This document shows positions 25,391 to 34,039 of a stretch of DNA of 47,089 bases, piece after piece; positions within the stretch are counted from its first letter, which is position 1, and each line of letters starts with the position of its first letter. The notes below the pieces were generated by a model. The model was not told the DNA's origin and ran no database searches. It was given only the letters and a program-made list of their open reading frames with translations. The translations under genes and the position numbers were made by a program. The DNA is from Bacteroidota bacterium. GTDB taxonomy: Bacteria; Bacteroidota; Bacteroidia; Chitinophagales; LD1. The stretch covers positions 1 through 47,089 of the forward strand of contig JAPLES010000024.1 of NCBI GenBank assembly GCA_026391075.1. The letters run 5' to 3'.

Positions 25391-25508
25391 AAAGTAACTA
25401 GTAGCTAGTATTGAGACAGCAGCCTTTAGTCGTATTAGGTGTTTCTGTTTTTGTATTTTGTGTTTGGTATTTCATTTACTCATTTCCAAATTCCCGAATT
25501 AGTATTTC

Positions 25509-27017
25509 ATGGACGTTTACTCGCGCAAATCAAATCTTAAACTCATTCTGCTGTTGTGCGGTGTTTTAATCGGGCTGAGTACGCTTGTTTATACAAATCA
25601 CTTGGCCAATAAAATTGCTGATGAAGAAAAATACAAAGCGCGTTTGTGGGCTGAGGCTATTGCGCGCAAAGCGCGTTTGGTTCGCTACACCAAAGAACTC
25701 TTCACAAAACTGGCTGCCGATGAACGAAGAAAAGTGAATGTGTATGCGCAGTCCACCAAGTTTGTTTTGAAAGTTGAGGATAATGAAATGCTCACCTTCT
25801 TTAATGAAATTGTCACTTCTAATAACGATATCCCTGCCATTCTTGTAGATGAGAAAGGAAACATTTTGGGCGCGCGAAATATTGAAATTCCCGCAGTGAA
25901 AACATTTTTTGAGTTGCCGCAAAAAACTATTGCCGAATTTTCGAGTTACCCGCCAATCTTGGTTGACTATAAAATCAACAAGAATTTTATTTATTACAAA
26001 GACTCCAACCTTTTCACCAAACTGAAACAAACACTAAGCGATTTGGTGGAGACATTTATTTCGGAAGTAGTGGTAAACACCGCTTCGGCTCCGGTAATTC
26101 TTACCGATGAAAAAATGAACGTGATTGACTACGGCAATATTGATTCAATTGAAATGAATGACAATGCGGCAGTGCGCAAAATGATCAATAAAATGCAAGC
26201 TGCGCATGAACCCATTATGGCCGATTTGGGCGAAGGTGTTTACCGCTATATTTATTATGACGATTCGCAAACGCTTAAACAACTGCGTATTTTTCCTTTT
26301 GTACAGCTTGGCATTTTTGCCGTGTTTTTACTCATCTCTTATTTTGCTTTTAGCAATGCGCGCAGAGCCGAACAGAATTTAGTTTGGGTGGGTATGGCAA
26401 AAGAAACTGCCCATCAACTCGGCACTCCTATTTCATCGCTCAGCGGTTGGGTGGAACTCCTGCGCGACATTGATGGAATGAAAGGAAATGAAAAACTGCT
26501 CGATGAATTTGACCTGGATATTCAACGACTAACATTAGTGGCAGACCGTTTTTCTAAAATAGGGTCAGTGCCGCAACTCACTGCACAAAGTGTGCGCGAA
26601 ACACTTGACCGCAACGTGGATTACATGCGTAAGCGCGCCAGTGAAAAAGCACAGTTCAGCATTTTTTGTGAAGATGATTTGTGCATCAATATCAACAATC
26701 AACTTTTTGATTGGGTGCTCGAAAATTTATTGAAGAATGCGCTCGATGCTATGAATGGCACCGGAGAAATTGATTTGGAAGTAAGCAGCGATTCAACCAG
26801 CGTTCATATTGACATAACGGATACCGGGAAAGGAATTCCGAAAAATAAATTCGAAACAATTTTTGAACCGGGCTATTCCACCAAACGAAGAGGATGGGGT
26901 TTGGGATTATCACTCACAAAAAGAATTGTTGAAGAATATCACAATGGAAAAATTATGGTACGCAGTTCTGAAATTGGCAAAGGAACAACCTTTAGAATTT
27001 CGCTGCCAAAAGCGTGA
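25509..27017 (+). CDS. Membrane sensor histidine kinase
   Basis: The 502-residue protein has a first membrane helix at about 11-29, a periplasmic sensor region of about 230 residues, and a second helix at about 263-281. The HisKA region follows with phospho-acceptor His302 (GMAKETAHQLGTPISSL), then a HATPase domain with NLLKNALDAM, DITDTGKGIP and GWGLGLSLTKRIV. The H-box reads HQLGTP instead of HELRTP, a variant usual in this phylum. No response regulator gene is adjacent, so the partner is unknown. The GH125 gene starts 20 nt downstream and may be cotranscribed. Confidence 0.93.
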   Translation: MDVYSRKSNLKLILLLCGVLIGLSTLVYTNHLANKIADEEKYKARLWAEAIARKARLVRYTKELFTKLAADERRKVNVYAQSTKFVLKVEDNEMLTFFNEIVTSNNDIPAILVDEKGNILGARNIEIPAVKTFFELPQKTIAEFSSYPPILVDYKINKNFIYYKDSNLFTKLKQTLSDLVETFISEVVVNTASAPVILTDEKMNVIDYGNIDSIEMNDNAAVRKMINKMQAAHEPIMADLGEGVYRYIYYDDSQTLKQLRIFPFVQLGIFAVFLLISYFAFSNARRAEQNLVWVGMAKETAHQLGTPISSLSGWVELLRDIDGMKGNEKLLDEFDLDIQRLTLVADRFSKIGSVPQLTAQSVRETLDRNVDYMRKRASEKAQFSIFCEDDLCININNQLFDWVLENLLKNALDAMNGTGEIDLEVSSDSTSVHIDITDTGKGIPKNKFETIFEPGYSTKRRGWGLGLSLTKRIVEEYHNGKIMVRSSEIGKGTTFRISLPKA

Positions 27018-27037
27018 AATAAAAACAGCAAACTCAT

Positions 27038-28453
27038 TTGCAAATGACACGCAAAGAATTTAACCGACTTAGTACATTGGTCGCAGCCTCTCTCCTATTT
27101 CCGTCTTTTGTACAAGCATCTGTTGCTATTTCAAAACGCCCCTCTCCTGCTAAACGAAAATTTGTAAGCAAAGCGGTGGATGAATTGATTGAAGAAATAA
27201 AATTGAACATCAGTGATAAGGAGTTGTCGCGGCTTTTCGAAAACTGTTTTCCGAATACTCTCGACACCACTGTTTTTTTTGAACTCAAGAACGGAGTGCC
27301 CGATACTTATGTGATTACCGGAGATATAGATGCTATGTGGCAGCGCGATTCCTCGGCACAGGTAAATCCTTATTTGCCTCTTTGCGCAAAAGATAAAGAG
27401 TTGTCGTTAATGGTCGAAGGCCTTATTCGCAGACAAACGCGCAACATTTTGCTCGACCCTTACGCCAATGCATTTTACAAAGATGAAAGCAAAAAAAGTC
27501 AGTGGAAAAATGATAAAACCGAAATGAAACCCGGTGTGCACGAGCGTAAATGGGAACTTGATTCGCTTTGTTATTGCATACGGCTGGCACATCGTTATTG
27601 GAAAATTACAGGGAATATTTCTGTGTTTGACCAAACATGGTTAAACGCTATGAAACTTGTGGTGGCTACCATGAAAGCACAACAGCGCAAAAACGATAAA
27701 GGCCCTTATCATTTTCAACGCGTGGGTAACAGTCACGATACTTTACCCAATAGTGGCTATGGAAGTGAAGTGAAATTCACGGGCATGATTTGTTCGAGTT
27801 TTAGAAACAGCGATGACGCCACTGAATATCTTTATAATATTCCTGAAAATCTTTTTGCAATTACTGCATTGAGTCAACTGGCAGAAATAGTTCAATCCAT
27901 TTTTCCTGAAGAAACTTTGGCGCAAGAATGTTTGCAATTAGCAAACGAAGTAGAAAACGCAGTTATAGAAAATGGCATAGCACAACAGAAAGACTTTGGA
28001 AAAATTTATGCATACGAATGTGATGGAAAGGGCAACTATCTGTTTATGGAAGATGCGGGAATACCGGGCTTAATCACAATTCCTTATTTAGGTTACGGAA
28101 ACGTGAACGATGAAATTTATCAGCGCACACGTAGTTTTGCATTGAGCAAAGCCAATCCCTATTTTTTTCAATCCGAAAAATACGAAGGCACCGGCAGTCC
28201 GCATTTAGATTGGAAAGGAAATATGATTTGGCATTTGGGAATAATTTCACGCGCTATTACTTCAGTAAATGACGAGGAAATAAAATATTGTTTGCAATTG
28301 CTAAAAAACACACAAGCAGGTACCGGCTTTATGCACGAAGGCTTCCGAAAAAATAATCCAAACGATTTTACCCGTTCGTGGTTTGCTTGGGCAAACAGCT
28401 ATTTTGGTGAATTGATTTTGAAAATTTACGAGGAGAAAAAATATTTACTCTAA
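27038..28453 (+). CDS. GH125 family alpha-mannosidase
   Basis: The 471-residue protein belongs to the metal-independent exo-alpha-1,6-mannosidases of family GH125. It has TGDIDAMWQRDSSAQVNPYL (the DxxAMWxRD signature), VGNSHDTLPNSGYGS, YECDGKGNYLFMEDAGIPGL and GTGSPHLDWKGNMIWHLGI. The N-terminal segment MTRKEFNRLSTLVAASLLF with VQA at about 28 looks like an export signal, so the enzyme probably works in the periplasm on alpha-mannose glycans. It lies just after a histidine kinase gene. No other glycan-use genes are adjacent. Confidence 0.93.
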   Translation: MQMTRKEFNRLSTLVAASLLFPSFVQASVAISKRPSPAKRKFVSKAVDELIEEIKLNISDKELSRLFENCFPNTLDTTVFFELKNGVPDTYVITGDIDAMWQRDSSAQVNPYLPLCAKDKELSLMVEGLIRRQTRNILLDPYANAFYKDESKKSQWKNDKTEMKPGVHERKWELDSLCYCIRLAHRYWKITGNISVFDQTWLNAMKLVVATMKAQQRKNDKGPYHFQRVGNSHDTLPNSGYGSEVKFTGMICSSFRNSDDATEYLYNIPENLFAITALSQLAEIVQSIFPEETLAQECLQLANEVENAVIENGIAQQKDFGKIYAYECDGKGNYLFMEDAGIPGLITIPYLGYGNVNDEIYQRTRSFALSKANPYFFQSEKYEGTGSPHLDWKGNMIWHLGIISRAITSVNDEEIKYCLQLLKNTQAGTGFMHEGFRKNNPNDFTRSWFAWANSYFGELILKIYEEKKYLL

Positions 28454-28557
28454 ACCGATCCATTTTTTCAGGCTTACAAAATAGAGTCGAAATTTTTTAT
28501 GCAATATCGCAACCGCTTTTAATTAATAAGGAGTTAAACAGAGCATAGCGGCAGAAA

Positions 28558-30360
28558 ATGAATACCACTTCTGAAAAGGAAAATACGTTTGGAATTATTG
28601 CACCTGAAGTACCCAACACAAAATATTTTTTAACCACTGAGCAATTCAACAAAGGCGTAGGCACGCATTTTATTAAACATGCCAATCGCACTTTAGAAAA
28701 AGGTCAGAAGTTTATGGTGGGGCTTTCGCATGGGCAATCACCGGCCGGTGTGTATCAATATATTTTTGAGCATTACAGCGAACTCAAAAATCGGCAGAAT
28801 ATACTTTACACTTTTGTCAATTCACCTAGTTTGCGACAGCGCAGTCTTGAAGGAGTTATGGATGCGCGTGAATTTGTAAAAAAACTTTTTCGCAATCGTT
28901 TAATTACCCGCGAACAAATTATTGGCTATAGTTTCAGTCACGAAAGTATGGAAGCCTACGTGGCAGAATTCAATCAATCGGTTTCTACTTATTTGAAAGA
29001 ACATAACAAAGAAGGTTTTGATTATGTGTTTCTTTCCTGCAATCCGCGAGGTATGGTGGCCGCCATTGAACGCAAGTCAACAGCTTTTGATTCTACCGAA
29101 ATTGTTGTGGTGGTTGACAGCAACAAACAGAAAAAAATTACAGGTACTCCGTATTTTTTGATGCGTTCTAAACGCATTGCCTTTCTGGCCACCAAAGCCG
29201 ATAAGAGACGACCACTAGCGTGGCTTTTTGCCATTGATGCAAAACCCGACCAAAGCCCCGGCTTTTTGCGATACATACCTAATGTGCAAAAACGCATGAC
29301 CGTTTTCATTGATGACAAAGCGTTAACCTGGCCGCAAGTAGAAGTAAAACGAGAAACGCCTTATGGCATCAGCACTATCCGTGTTGACACTGCAAATACA
29401 TATAAAGAAAACGCGAAAGAAAAGTTACCAGTCGTAATTCTCATTCACGGATTCCTAGGTTTAAACTCATACGATGGATTACTGTCCATTATTCCTTCGC
29501 ACTTATACATAGCAGCTGCTATGCATTACGGCTCTATACCAAACGATCTTCCGCCTTCCGAATACTCTCACCATATTGCCAGTAATATTGATGCCGTGGT
29601 TGATTACTTCGGTTCGAAGGGTCACTCGGTTTACATTTACGACCACTCAATGGGCAACATCTATTTTATGATGATTGACCGTGAGTTGAATAAATATCCA
29701 GCGGTAAAAAAATATTTGCGAGGTCGCATTGGTGCTAATCCATTCTTTGGAGAAGAAGCCAAACATGCCACCATTGGGTTTTTAGATAATGTAATTCTGC
29801 CTTCGCTAAAACACATCAAAGGATTTGCGGCTAAAACTATGTTGGTTACGCTGCGAAGAGTTATTCCCTTGGATTCAAAGAACGGAGTGCGCAAACGTGG
29901 CATTCAACTTTCAGACTGGCTCATTAGTAAAGAAAGCAACATGCGCGAACGCATTTGGGCGGCTGCTAAAGAACGTATCCTTTACCTGATGACGAATATG
30001 GATTCGTTGCCGCATCTCAATCGCATTCCTATTGAGCGCGCGTTAAATCGTTTACCTGCAAAAGTGTTTGCTATTCAAACACATTCTGCCCTCGAGCAAA
30101 GTATCCCTTTTGACAAACAAAAAGGATTGGTGAATGTTCCAAACAAAAATATTCCTGTGCTTATTCTCAAAAGCGAGCGCGATGGTGTAGCACGTTTTGT
30201 ACCCCGCATTTATGAAGGCAAAAACATTGAAGTAATGGATGTAACCAATCACAACGAATACGATCTCTTTCGCGAACATCTCTTTCACATGGCGCATCCA
30301 CACCGCGCTACTCGCATTATTGATGAGTTTATAAGGAAAACAGAAGAAGAGAATAAGTGA
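28558..30360 (+). CDS. Fusion of a degenerate NagB/6PGL-like domain with an alpha/beta hydrolase
   Basis: The N-terminal half (about 20-240) of this 600-residue protein resembles the glucosamine-6-phosphate deaminase/6-phosphogluconolactonase fold. GLSHGQSPAGVYQYI (55-69) stands for GLATGSTPxxxY and DYVFLSCNPRGMVAAI for LxLGxGxDGHxAS. The usual catalytic Asp and His positions are changed, so the domain may only bind. The second half (about 265-595) is an alpha/beta hydrolase with an HGFLG oxyanion loop (297-301), a nucleophile elbow DHSMGN (Ser364) and a late His region (NHNEYDLFREH). No signal peptide is seen. I cannot name a substrate. A lactonase-like or acyl-ester activity is possible. 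Confidence 0.75.
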   Translation: MNTTSEKENTFGIIAPEVPNTKYFLTTEQFNKGVGTHFIKHANRTLEKGQKFMVGLSHGQSPAGVYQYIFEHYSELKNRQNILYTFVNSPSLRQRSLEGVMDAREFVKKLFRNRLITREQIIGYSFSHESMEAYVAEFNQSVSTYLKEHNKEGFDYVFLSCNPRGMVAAIERKSTAFDSTEIVVVVDSNKQKKITGTPYFLMRSKRIAFLATKADKRRPLAWLFAIDAKPDQSPGFLRYIPNVQKRMTVFIDDKALTWPQVEVKRETPYGISTIRVDTANTYKENAKEKLPVVILIHGFLGLNSYDGLLSIIPSHLYIAAAMHYGSIPNDLPPSEYSHHIASNIDAVVDYFGSKGHSVYIYDHSMGNIYFMMIDRELNKYPAVKKYLRGRIGANPFFGEEAKHATIGFLDNVILPSLKHIKGFAAKTMLVTLRRVIPLDSKNGVRKRGIQLSDWLISKESNMRERIWAAAKERILYLMTNMDSLPHLNRIPIERALNRLPAKVFAIQTHSALEQSIPFDKQKGLVNVPNKNIPVLILKSERDGVARFVPRIYEGKNIEVMDVTNHNEYDLFREHLFHMAHPHRATRIIDEFIRKTEEENK

Positions 30361-30418
30361 TTTAGCTGCTTGAAGTGCGCTTCAGTTTTTTATGTTTGCA
30401 CTCCAAAAAATTTAAGTC

Positions 30419-31300
30419 ATGAAATATTTTATCCGTCCTTTAGTTATCTTAATTCTTCCTTTTGCTCTCGCTTCATGTGTTACACAAAAGAAATATTCTG
30501 CGTTGCAAGGCGACCTGCAAAAAGCCAATGAACTGTTGCATGCCTGCAATGAGCAAAAAGACCTTTGCAAATCTGATTTGAAAGTTTGTCAGGCAAACCT
30601 CAATGGCAAACAGGAACAATACAACATGTTGAATGAACAACTCACCGATTGCAAATCGCAACGCGACAAACAATTGACACAAGTGGGTGATTTAACTGTG
30701 CTTTCAAAAAGCGCGAATGATAACATCAATCAAACTCTTGCGCAATTAGAAAGCAAAGACAAATACATTCAAATGTTGCTGGCTGCAAAAACAAAAGCCG
30801 ATTCTATCAACCTTGCTTTGGCTATCAATTTGAAAGGCGTATTGAAAGATGGTTTGGATGATAAAGACGTAGAAATTAAAGTTGACAAAACTGTGGTGTT
30901 CATTAACTTGAGCGACAAAATGCTTTATCAGGTAGGGAGCTATACGCTTACCTCAAAAGCTAAACAGGTTTTAGGTAAAATAGCTGCTATTGTAGAAACC
31001 CGTCCTGAAGTGGAAGTAATGGTGGAAGGTTATACCGACAATAAATCTATAAGCAATAATTGCATTGCCGATAACTGGGACTTAAGTGTAAAACGCGCAA
31101 CCAGTGTAGTGCGTGTGTTGCAAAACGATTATAAGATTGACCCTAACAAATTGATTGCTGCCGGTCGCGGACAATACAACGCACTTGCAAGTAACGATGA
31201 TGCCGAAGGACGCGCCACGAATCGGAGAACTCGAATCATCATTATGCCTAAGCTAAATCAGTTCTACGATTTGCTCGACCCTTCAAAGGCGGCAAAATAA
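30419..31300 (+). CDS. OmpA-family lipoprotein
   Basis: The 293-residue product has a lipoprotein signal (LASC, Cys20, then VTQKKYSAL), a coiled-coil middle (about 25-140, with regular Cys/Gln-rich heptads such as CNEQKDLCKSDLKVCQ) and an OmpA peptidoglycan-binding domain (about 160-285): VEGYTDNKSI, NWDLSVKRATSVVRVL, GRGQYNALASND and ATNRRTRIIIM. It should link the outer membrane to the cell wall. It stands alone, with its own upstream region. Confidence 0.93.
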   Translation: MKYFIRPLVILILPFALASCVTQKKYSALQGDLQKANELLHACNEQKDLCKSDLKVCQANLNGKQEQYNMLNEQLTDCKSQRDKQLTQVGDLTVLSKSANDNINQTLAQLESKDKYIQMLLAAKTKADSINLALAINLKGVLKDGLDDKDVEIKVDKTVVFINLSDKMLYQVGSYTLTSKAKQVLGKIAAIVETRPEVEVMVEGYTDNKSISNNCIADNWDLSVKRATSVVRVLQNDYKIDPNKLIAAGRGQYNALASNDDAEGRATNRRTRIIIMPKLNQFYDLLDPSKAAK

Positions 31301-31391
31301 TTTTAAACAAAATTCCACATCACTTGTCCGCTTTATGTTCTTGAAGCCGTAGTGCATGTTTTACTTGTTCCCAAATTTTTGAAACAGAACC

Positions 31392-32357
31392 ATGAGCATA
31401 TCTTTTAAAGAAATCGGCACTAAAATAGAACTGCATTATTTTTTTTCTGACGAATCGCATAGCATGAACGCGCTCGTTCGCAATAAATGCGAACACAACT
31501 TGCTGGGTATTTTAAAAGAAATATCAACGGTAATCAACGCGCGTCTTAAAGTAGAAACCGAAGCATATACCGAAGGAGGATTGAAAGAACGCTTTGTGTT
31601 GTTAAGCAACAGCGAGTTCCTTTGCAGCTTTGCTGCAAGTGTTTTTCATTATGTGCTACCACTTGAAGTGGATATTGAAAAAACGGTGAGTGAAGAAAAT
31701 AAAGAAGACACTAAACAACGCATAGAGAAACTGCGCAAAGAGTTGAAAGAATATGAGCGCGATAATGATTTGAAAGTAGATACAGAAAATGTAGAAACGC
31801 TTTTCCGCAATAACTTAAAAATTATCAAACTCAAATCAAATTTCTATCGTCAGTTGAGCAGTTGCGAGAAGGTGACAAAGTTTGCTGTGCAGCGCGTAAA
31901 TACCGAGGGTGAATACAGCGGCAAGGCAAACACTATCAACCGCAAAAGGTTTGATACCTACATGCTCATAGCGGATACTTTAAAACCCGAAACGGACGAA
32001 GCAGCAGTGATTGAAATTATTTCTCCGGTACTAAAAACAGGCAGCTATAAGTGGAAAGGCATTTATGTGCAAACCGGAAAAATCATCAACTTCTACATGA
32101 AGGATGAAGCATTTAAAAACGAAGTTATCAGCCAGAGCATTCCTTTTAAAAACGGCACCCGCATAGAATGCACACTCGAAAGCACGCGCAAGATGAACGA
32201 GTTCGGAACAGAAGTAGTAACTGGTTATTCTGTAATAGTAGTTACAAAAAAACTAGATGATGAAGCAGTGATGGAAATGCCGAAGGTGCGAACCACACCT
32301 AAAAAGAAAGAAGCAGAACTCAAGCAACTTGATTTGTTTGGAACTTTGTTCCAATAA
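31392..32357 (+). CDS. Unknown protein with C-terminal QLDLF clamp-binding-like motif
   Basis: The 321-residue cytosolic protein has no family I can name. The N-terminal domain (1-100) contains SDESHSMNALVRNKCEHN and ETEAYTEGG. A strongly charged coiled coil follows (about 100-140: KQRIEKLRKELKEYERD), then a mixed beta domain (about 165-290). The basic tail TPKKKEAELKQLDLFGTLF carries QLDLF at 312-316, an exact match to the bacterial sliding-clamp (DnaN) binding consensus QL(S/D)LF near the C-terminus, its usual place. The motif suggests DNA replication or repair, or a defence role, but it may be coincidence. Confidence 0.65.
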   Translation: MSISFKEIGTKIELHYFFSDESHSMNALVRNKCEHNLLGILKEISTVINARLKVETEAYTEGGLKERFVLLSNSEFLCSFAASVFHYVLPLEVDIEKTVSEENKEDTKQRIEKLRKELKEYERDNDLKVDTENVETLFRNNLKIIKLKSNFYRQLSSCEKVTKFAVQRVNTEGEYSGKANTINRKRFDTYMLIADTLKPETDEAAVIEIISPVLKTGSYKWKGIYVQTGKIINFYMKDEAFKNEVISQSIPFKNGTRIECTLESTRKMNEFGTEVVTGYSVIVVTKKLDDEAVMEMPKVRTTPKKKEAELKQLDLFGTLFQ

Positions 32358-32417
32358 TTTCTAATCGTGCGCGGTCACTTATCCCTTTTAAATTTATTCT
32401 AATTACTTTTTACTTTC

Positions 32418-32663
32418 ATGGCAATAAAACCAAATGCCATGTGTAAAAACACTTTCCTTACCGCATTATTGCTGTTCGTTAATAGTGAAATACTATTTGC
32501 CAGAACCGGTTCTTCCAGTGATGATTTCCTAATAGTGATTGTGCCATTTACTATGCTTGCTATTGCCTTGGTTGCTTATGAAGTAAAGGCAAAATTAAAA
32601 TCAAGAAAAGAAGCTGCTGCAAATTCAAACACCGAAGAAAATTCTTCGGTAGGAGAACAGTAG
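32418..32663 (+). CDS. Small membrane protein, unknown
   Basis: The 81-residue product has a hydrophobic N-terminus (about 12-27, possibly a signal ending LFA), a second helix (about 37-55: FLIVIVPFTMLAIALVAYEV) and a hydrophilic tail (KAKLKSRKEAAANSNTEENS). An alternative ATG at 32439 would fit a signal peptide better (MCKNTFLTALLLF). I recognise no family. It precedes the lipid operon by 52 nt. Confidence 0.55.
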   Translation: MAIKPNAMCKNTFLTALLLFVNSEILFARTGSSSDDFLIVIVPFTMLAIALVAYEVKAKLKSRKEAAANSNTEENSSVGEQ

Positions 32664-32715
32664 CACAACCAACACTGCGTAATTTATTTTGATTTGCATT
32701 TGCTCATAAACCCAC

Positions 32716-33390
32716 ATGCGAAGACTCATCAGTTTTTTTGTTCTCTTATTTTTAAAATGTCTGTCGGCTGTATTCTACAAATTCAAAGTGGGTTGGCCTG
32801 TTGAACAAATTCGATGGAACGAAGTGCGCCTAATCATTTTTCTAAGCCACACTTCGCTTTTCGAACCTATCTTTCTGGGCTTTTTACCCACCAGTTTTTT
32901 GTGGAGGCTTTCCGGTCATTTAGCTGCGCCCGGTGCCGATAAAACCATGAACCGTCCAATTGTGGGAACATTATATAAGTTGATGAGCCCCGGCATTACT
33001 TCTATAAGCAGAAAGCGCGATGATACCTGGGAACATTTTATGGATACCATTACAAATGACTCCATCATAATGATTGCACCAGAAGGTAGAATGAAACGAA
33101 AAAACAGTTTAGATCTGGAAGGAAATAAAATGACGGTACGAGGTGGTGTGGCCGATATTCTTTCGCACTTAGATAAAGGACAAGTAGCAATTGCCTATAG
33201 TGGCGGATTGCATCATGTGCAAATACCGGGTGAAGGATTGCCTAAGCTTTTTAAAACGTTGAAAATAAATATTGACGCACCTGAAATTAGCGACTACAAG
33301 AAATTTTTTAGTGGCGTTATTGGAAGTGCGGAATGGAAAAAACAAGTGCTTGAAGATTTACAACATCGTTTAGAAACAAAAATTCCATAA
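32716..33390 (+). CDS. PlsC-like 1-acyl-glycerol-3-phosphate acyltransferase
   Basis: The 224-residue protein has an N-terminal hydrophobic segment (about 4-22) and the acyltransferase motifs HTSLFE (His45 to Glu50) and APEGRMKR. The first motif has Glu where most family members have Asp (HX4D), a variant that may alter activity. Family members acylate lysophosphatidate or related lipids at the membrane. It opens a probable operon with an HACD-type dehydratase and an acyl-CoA ligase, which supports a lipid-building role. Confidence 0.8.
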   Translation: MRRLISFFVLLFLKCLSAVFYKFKVGWPVEQIRWNEVRLIIFLSHTSLFEPIFLGFLPTSFLWRLSGHLAAPGADKTMNRPIVGTLYKLMSPGITSISRKRDDTWEHFMDTITNDSIIMIAPEGRMKRKNSLDLEGNKMTVRGGVADILSHLDKGQVAIAYSGGLHHVQIPGEGLPKLFKTLKINIDAPEISDYKKFFSGVIGSAEWKKQVLEDLQHRLETKIP

Positions 33391-33437
33391 ATTTTTTGAC
33401 AGAAGATTATATTGTTACTCCACTAAATCATTCAACT

Positions 33438-34037
33438 ATGAACACCTCCGTAAAGTTTTATTTAGCCGCTTACAATTTTATAGCTTTTGTTTTTTGGGCA
33501 CTTTATCTGGCGTTCTATTTTACGAGTGGCTTTCAAATGAACAGCATCAATCTATTCTTGCTAAATATGGCACAAGGAATGGCGGTATTAGAAATTCTGC
33601 ACGTAATTATAAAATGGGTGAAGTCACCTGTGGTTTCTACTAGCGTGCAAGTGTTTTCACGCATTTTAATTTTGGTGCTCATCAATGTTTTTATTCAAAA
33701 TTATTCAACACTTTTTGTTTTTACCAAAGGAGTAAAAATTGTTTCCATTGCCTGGGGTGTTACAGAACTAGTTCGCTACTCCCTTTATTTTCTTTCGCTC
33801 TTCGGTAAACAACCCGCTGCATTGTTGTGGATGCGTTATTCCTTTTTCATTGTCCTTTATCCGCTTGGTGTAACCGGAGAGTGGTTTATTTTGGTTACGC
33901 CAACTGTTACTAACGGAATTGCATTTACTGCTTACAACATATTTTTAGCGGCCAGTGTTTTTTCTTATGGTTATTATTTTCCGATACTTTACAAATACAT
34001 GTGGGCACAGCGCAAATCAAAAATTAATAATTTTTAG
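33438..34037 (+). CDS. HACD/PHS1-like 3-hydroxyacyl-CoA dehydratase (PTPLA family)
   Basis: The 199-residue multi-span membrane protein matches the PTPLA/HACD family, the 3-hydroxyacyl-CoA dehydratases of very-long-chain fatty acid elongation in eukaryotes. Family segments are LAAYNFIAFVFWALYL (9-24), MAVLEILHVIIKWVKSP (48-64), QVFSRILIL (71-79), WGVTELVRYSLYFLSL (106-121) and RYSFFIVLYPLGVTGEW (133-149). Tyr141 and Glu148 have the seven-residue spacing of the catalytic Tyr149 and Glu156 of yeast Phs1. I chose the ATG at 33438; the frame is open from a TTG at 33396, but family members begin close to this ATG. The ligase gene starts 2 nt downstream. Confidence 0.88.
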   Translation: MNTSVKFYLAAYNFIAFVFWALYLAFYFTSGFQMNSINLFLLNMAQGMAVLEILHVIIKWVKSPVVSTSVQVFSRILILVLINVFIQNYSTLFVFTKGVKIVSIAWGVTELVRYSLYFLSLFGKQPAALLWMRYSFFIVLYPLGVTGEWFILVTPTVTNGIAFTAYNIFLAASVFSYGYYFPILYKYMWAQRKSKINNF

Positions 34038-34039
34038 TT

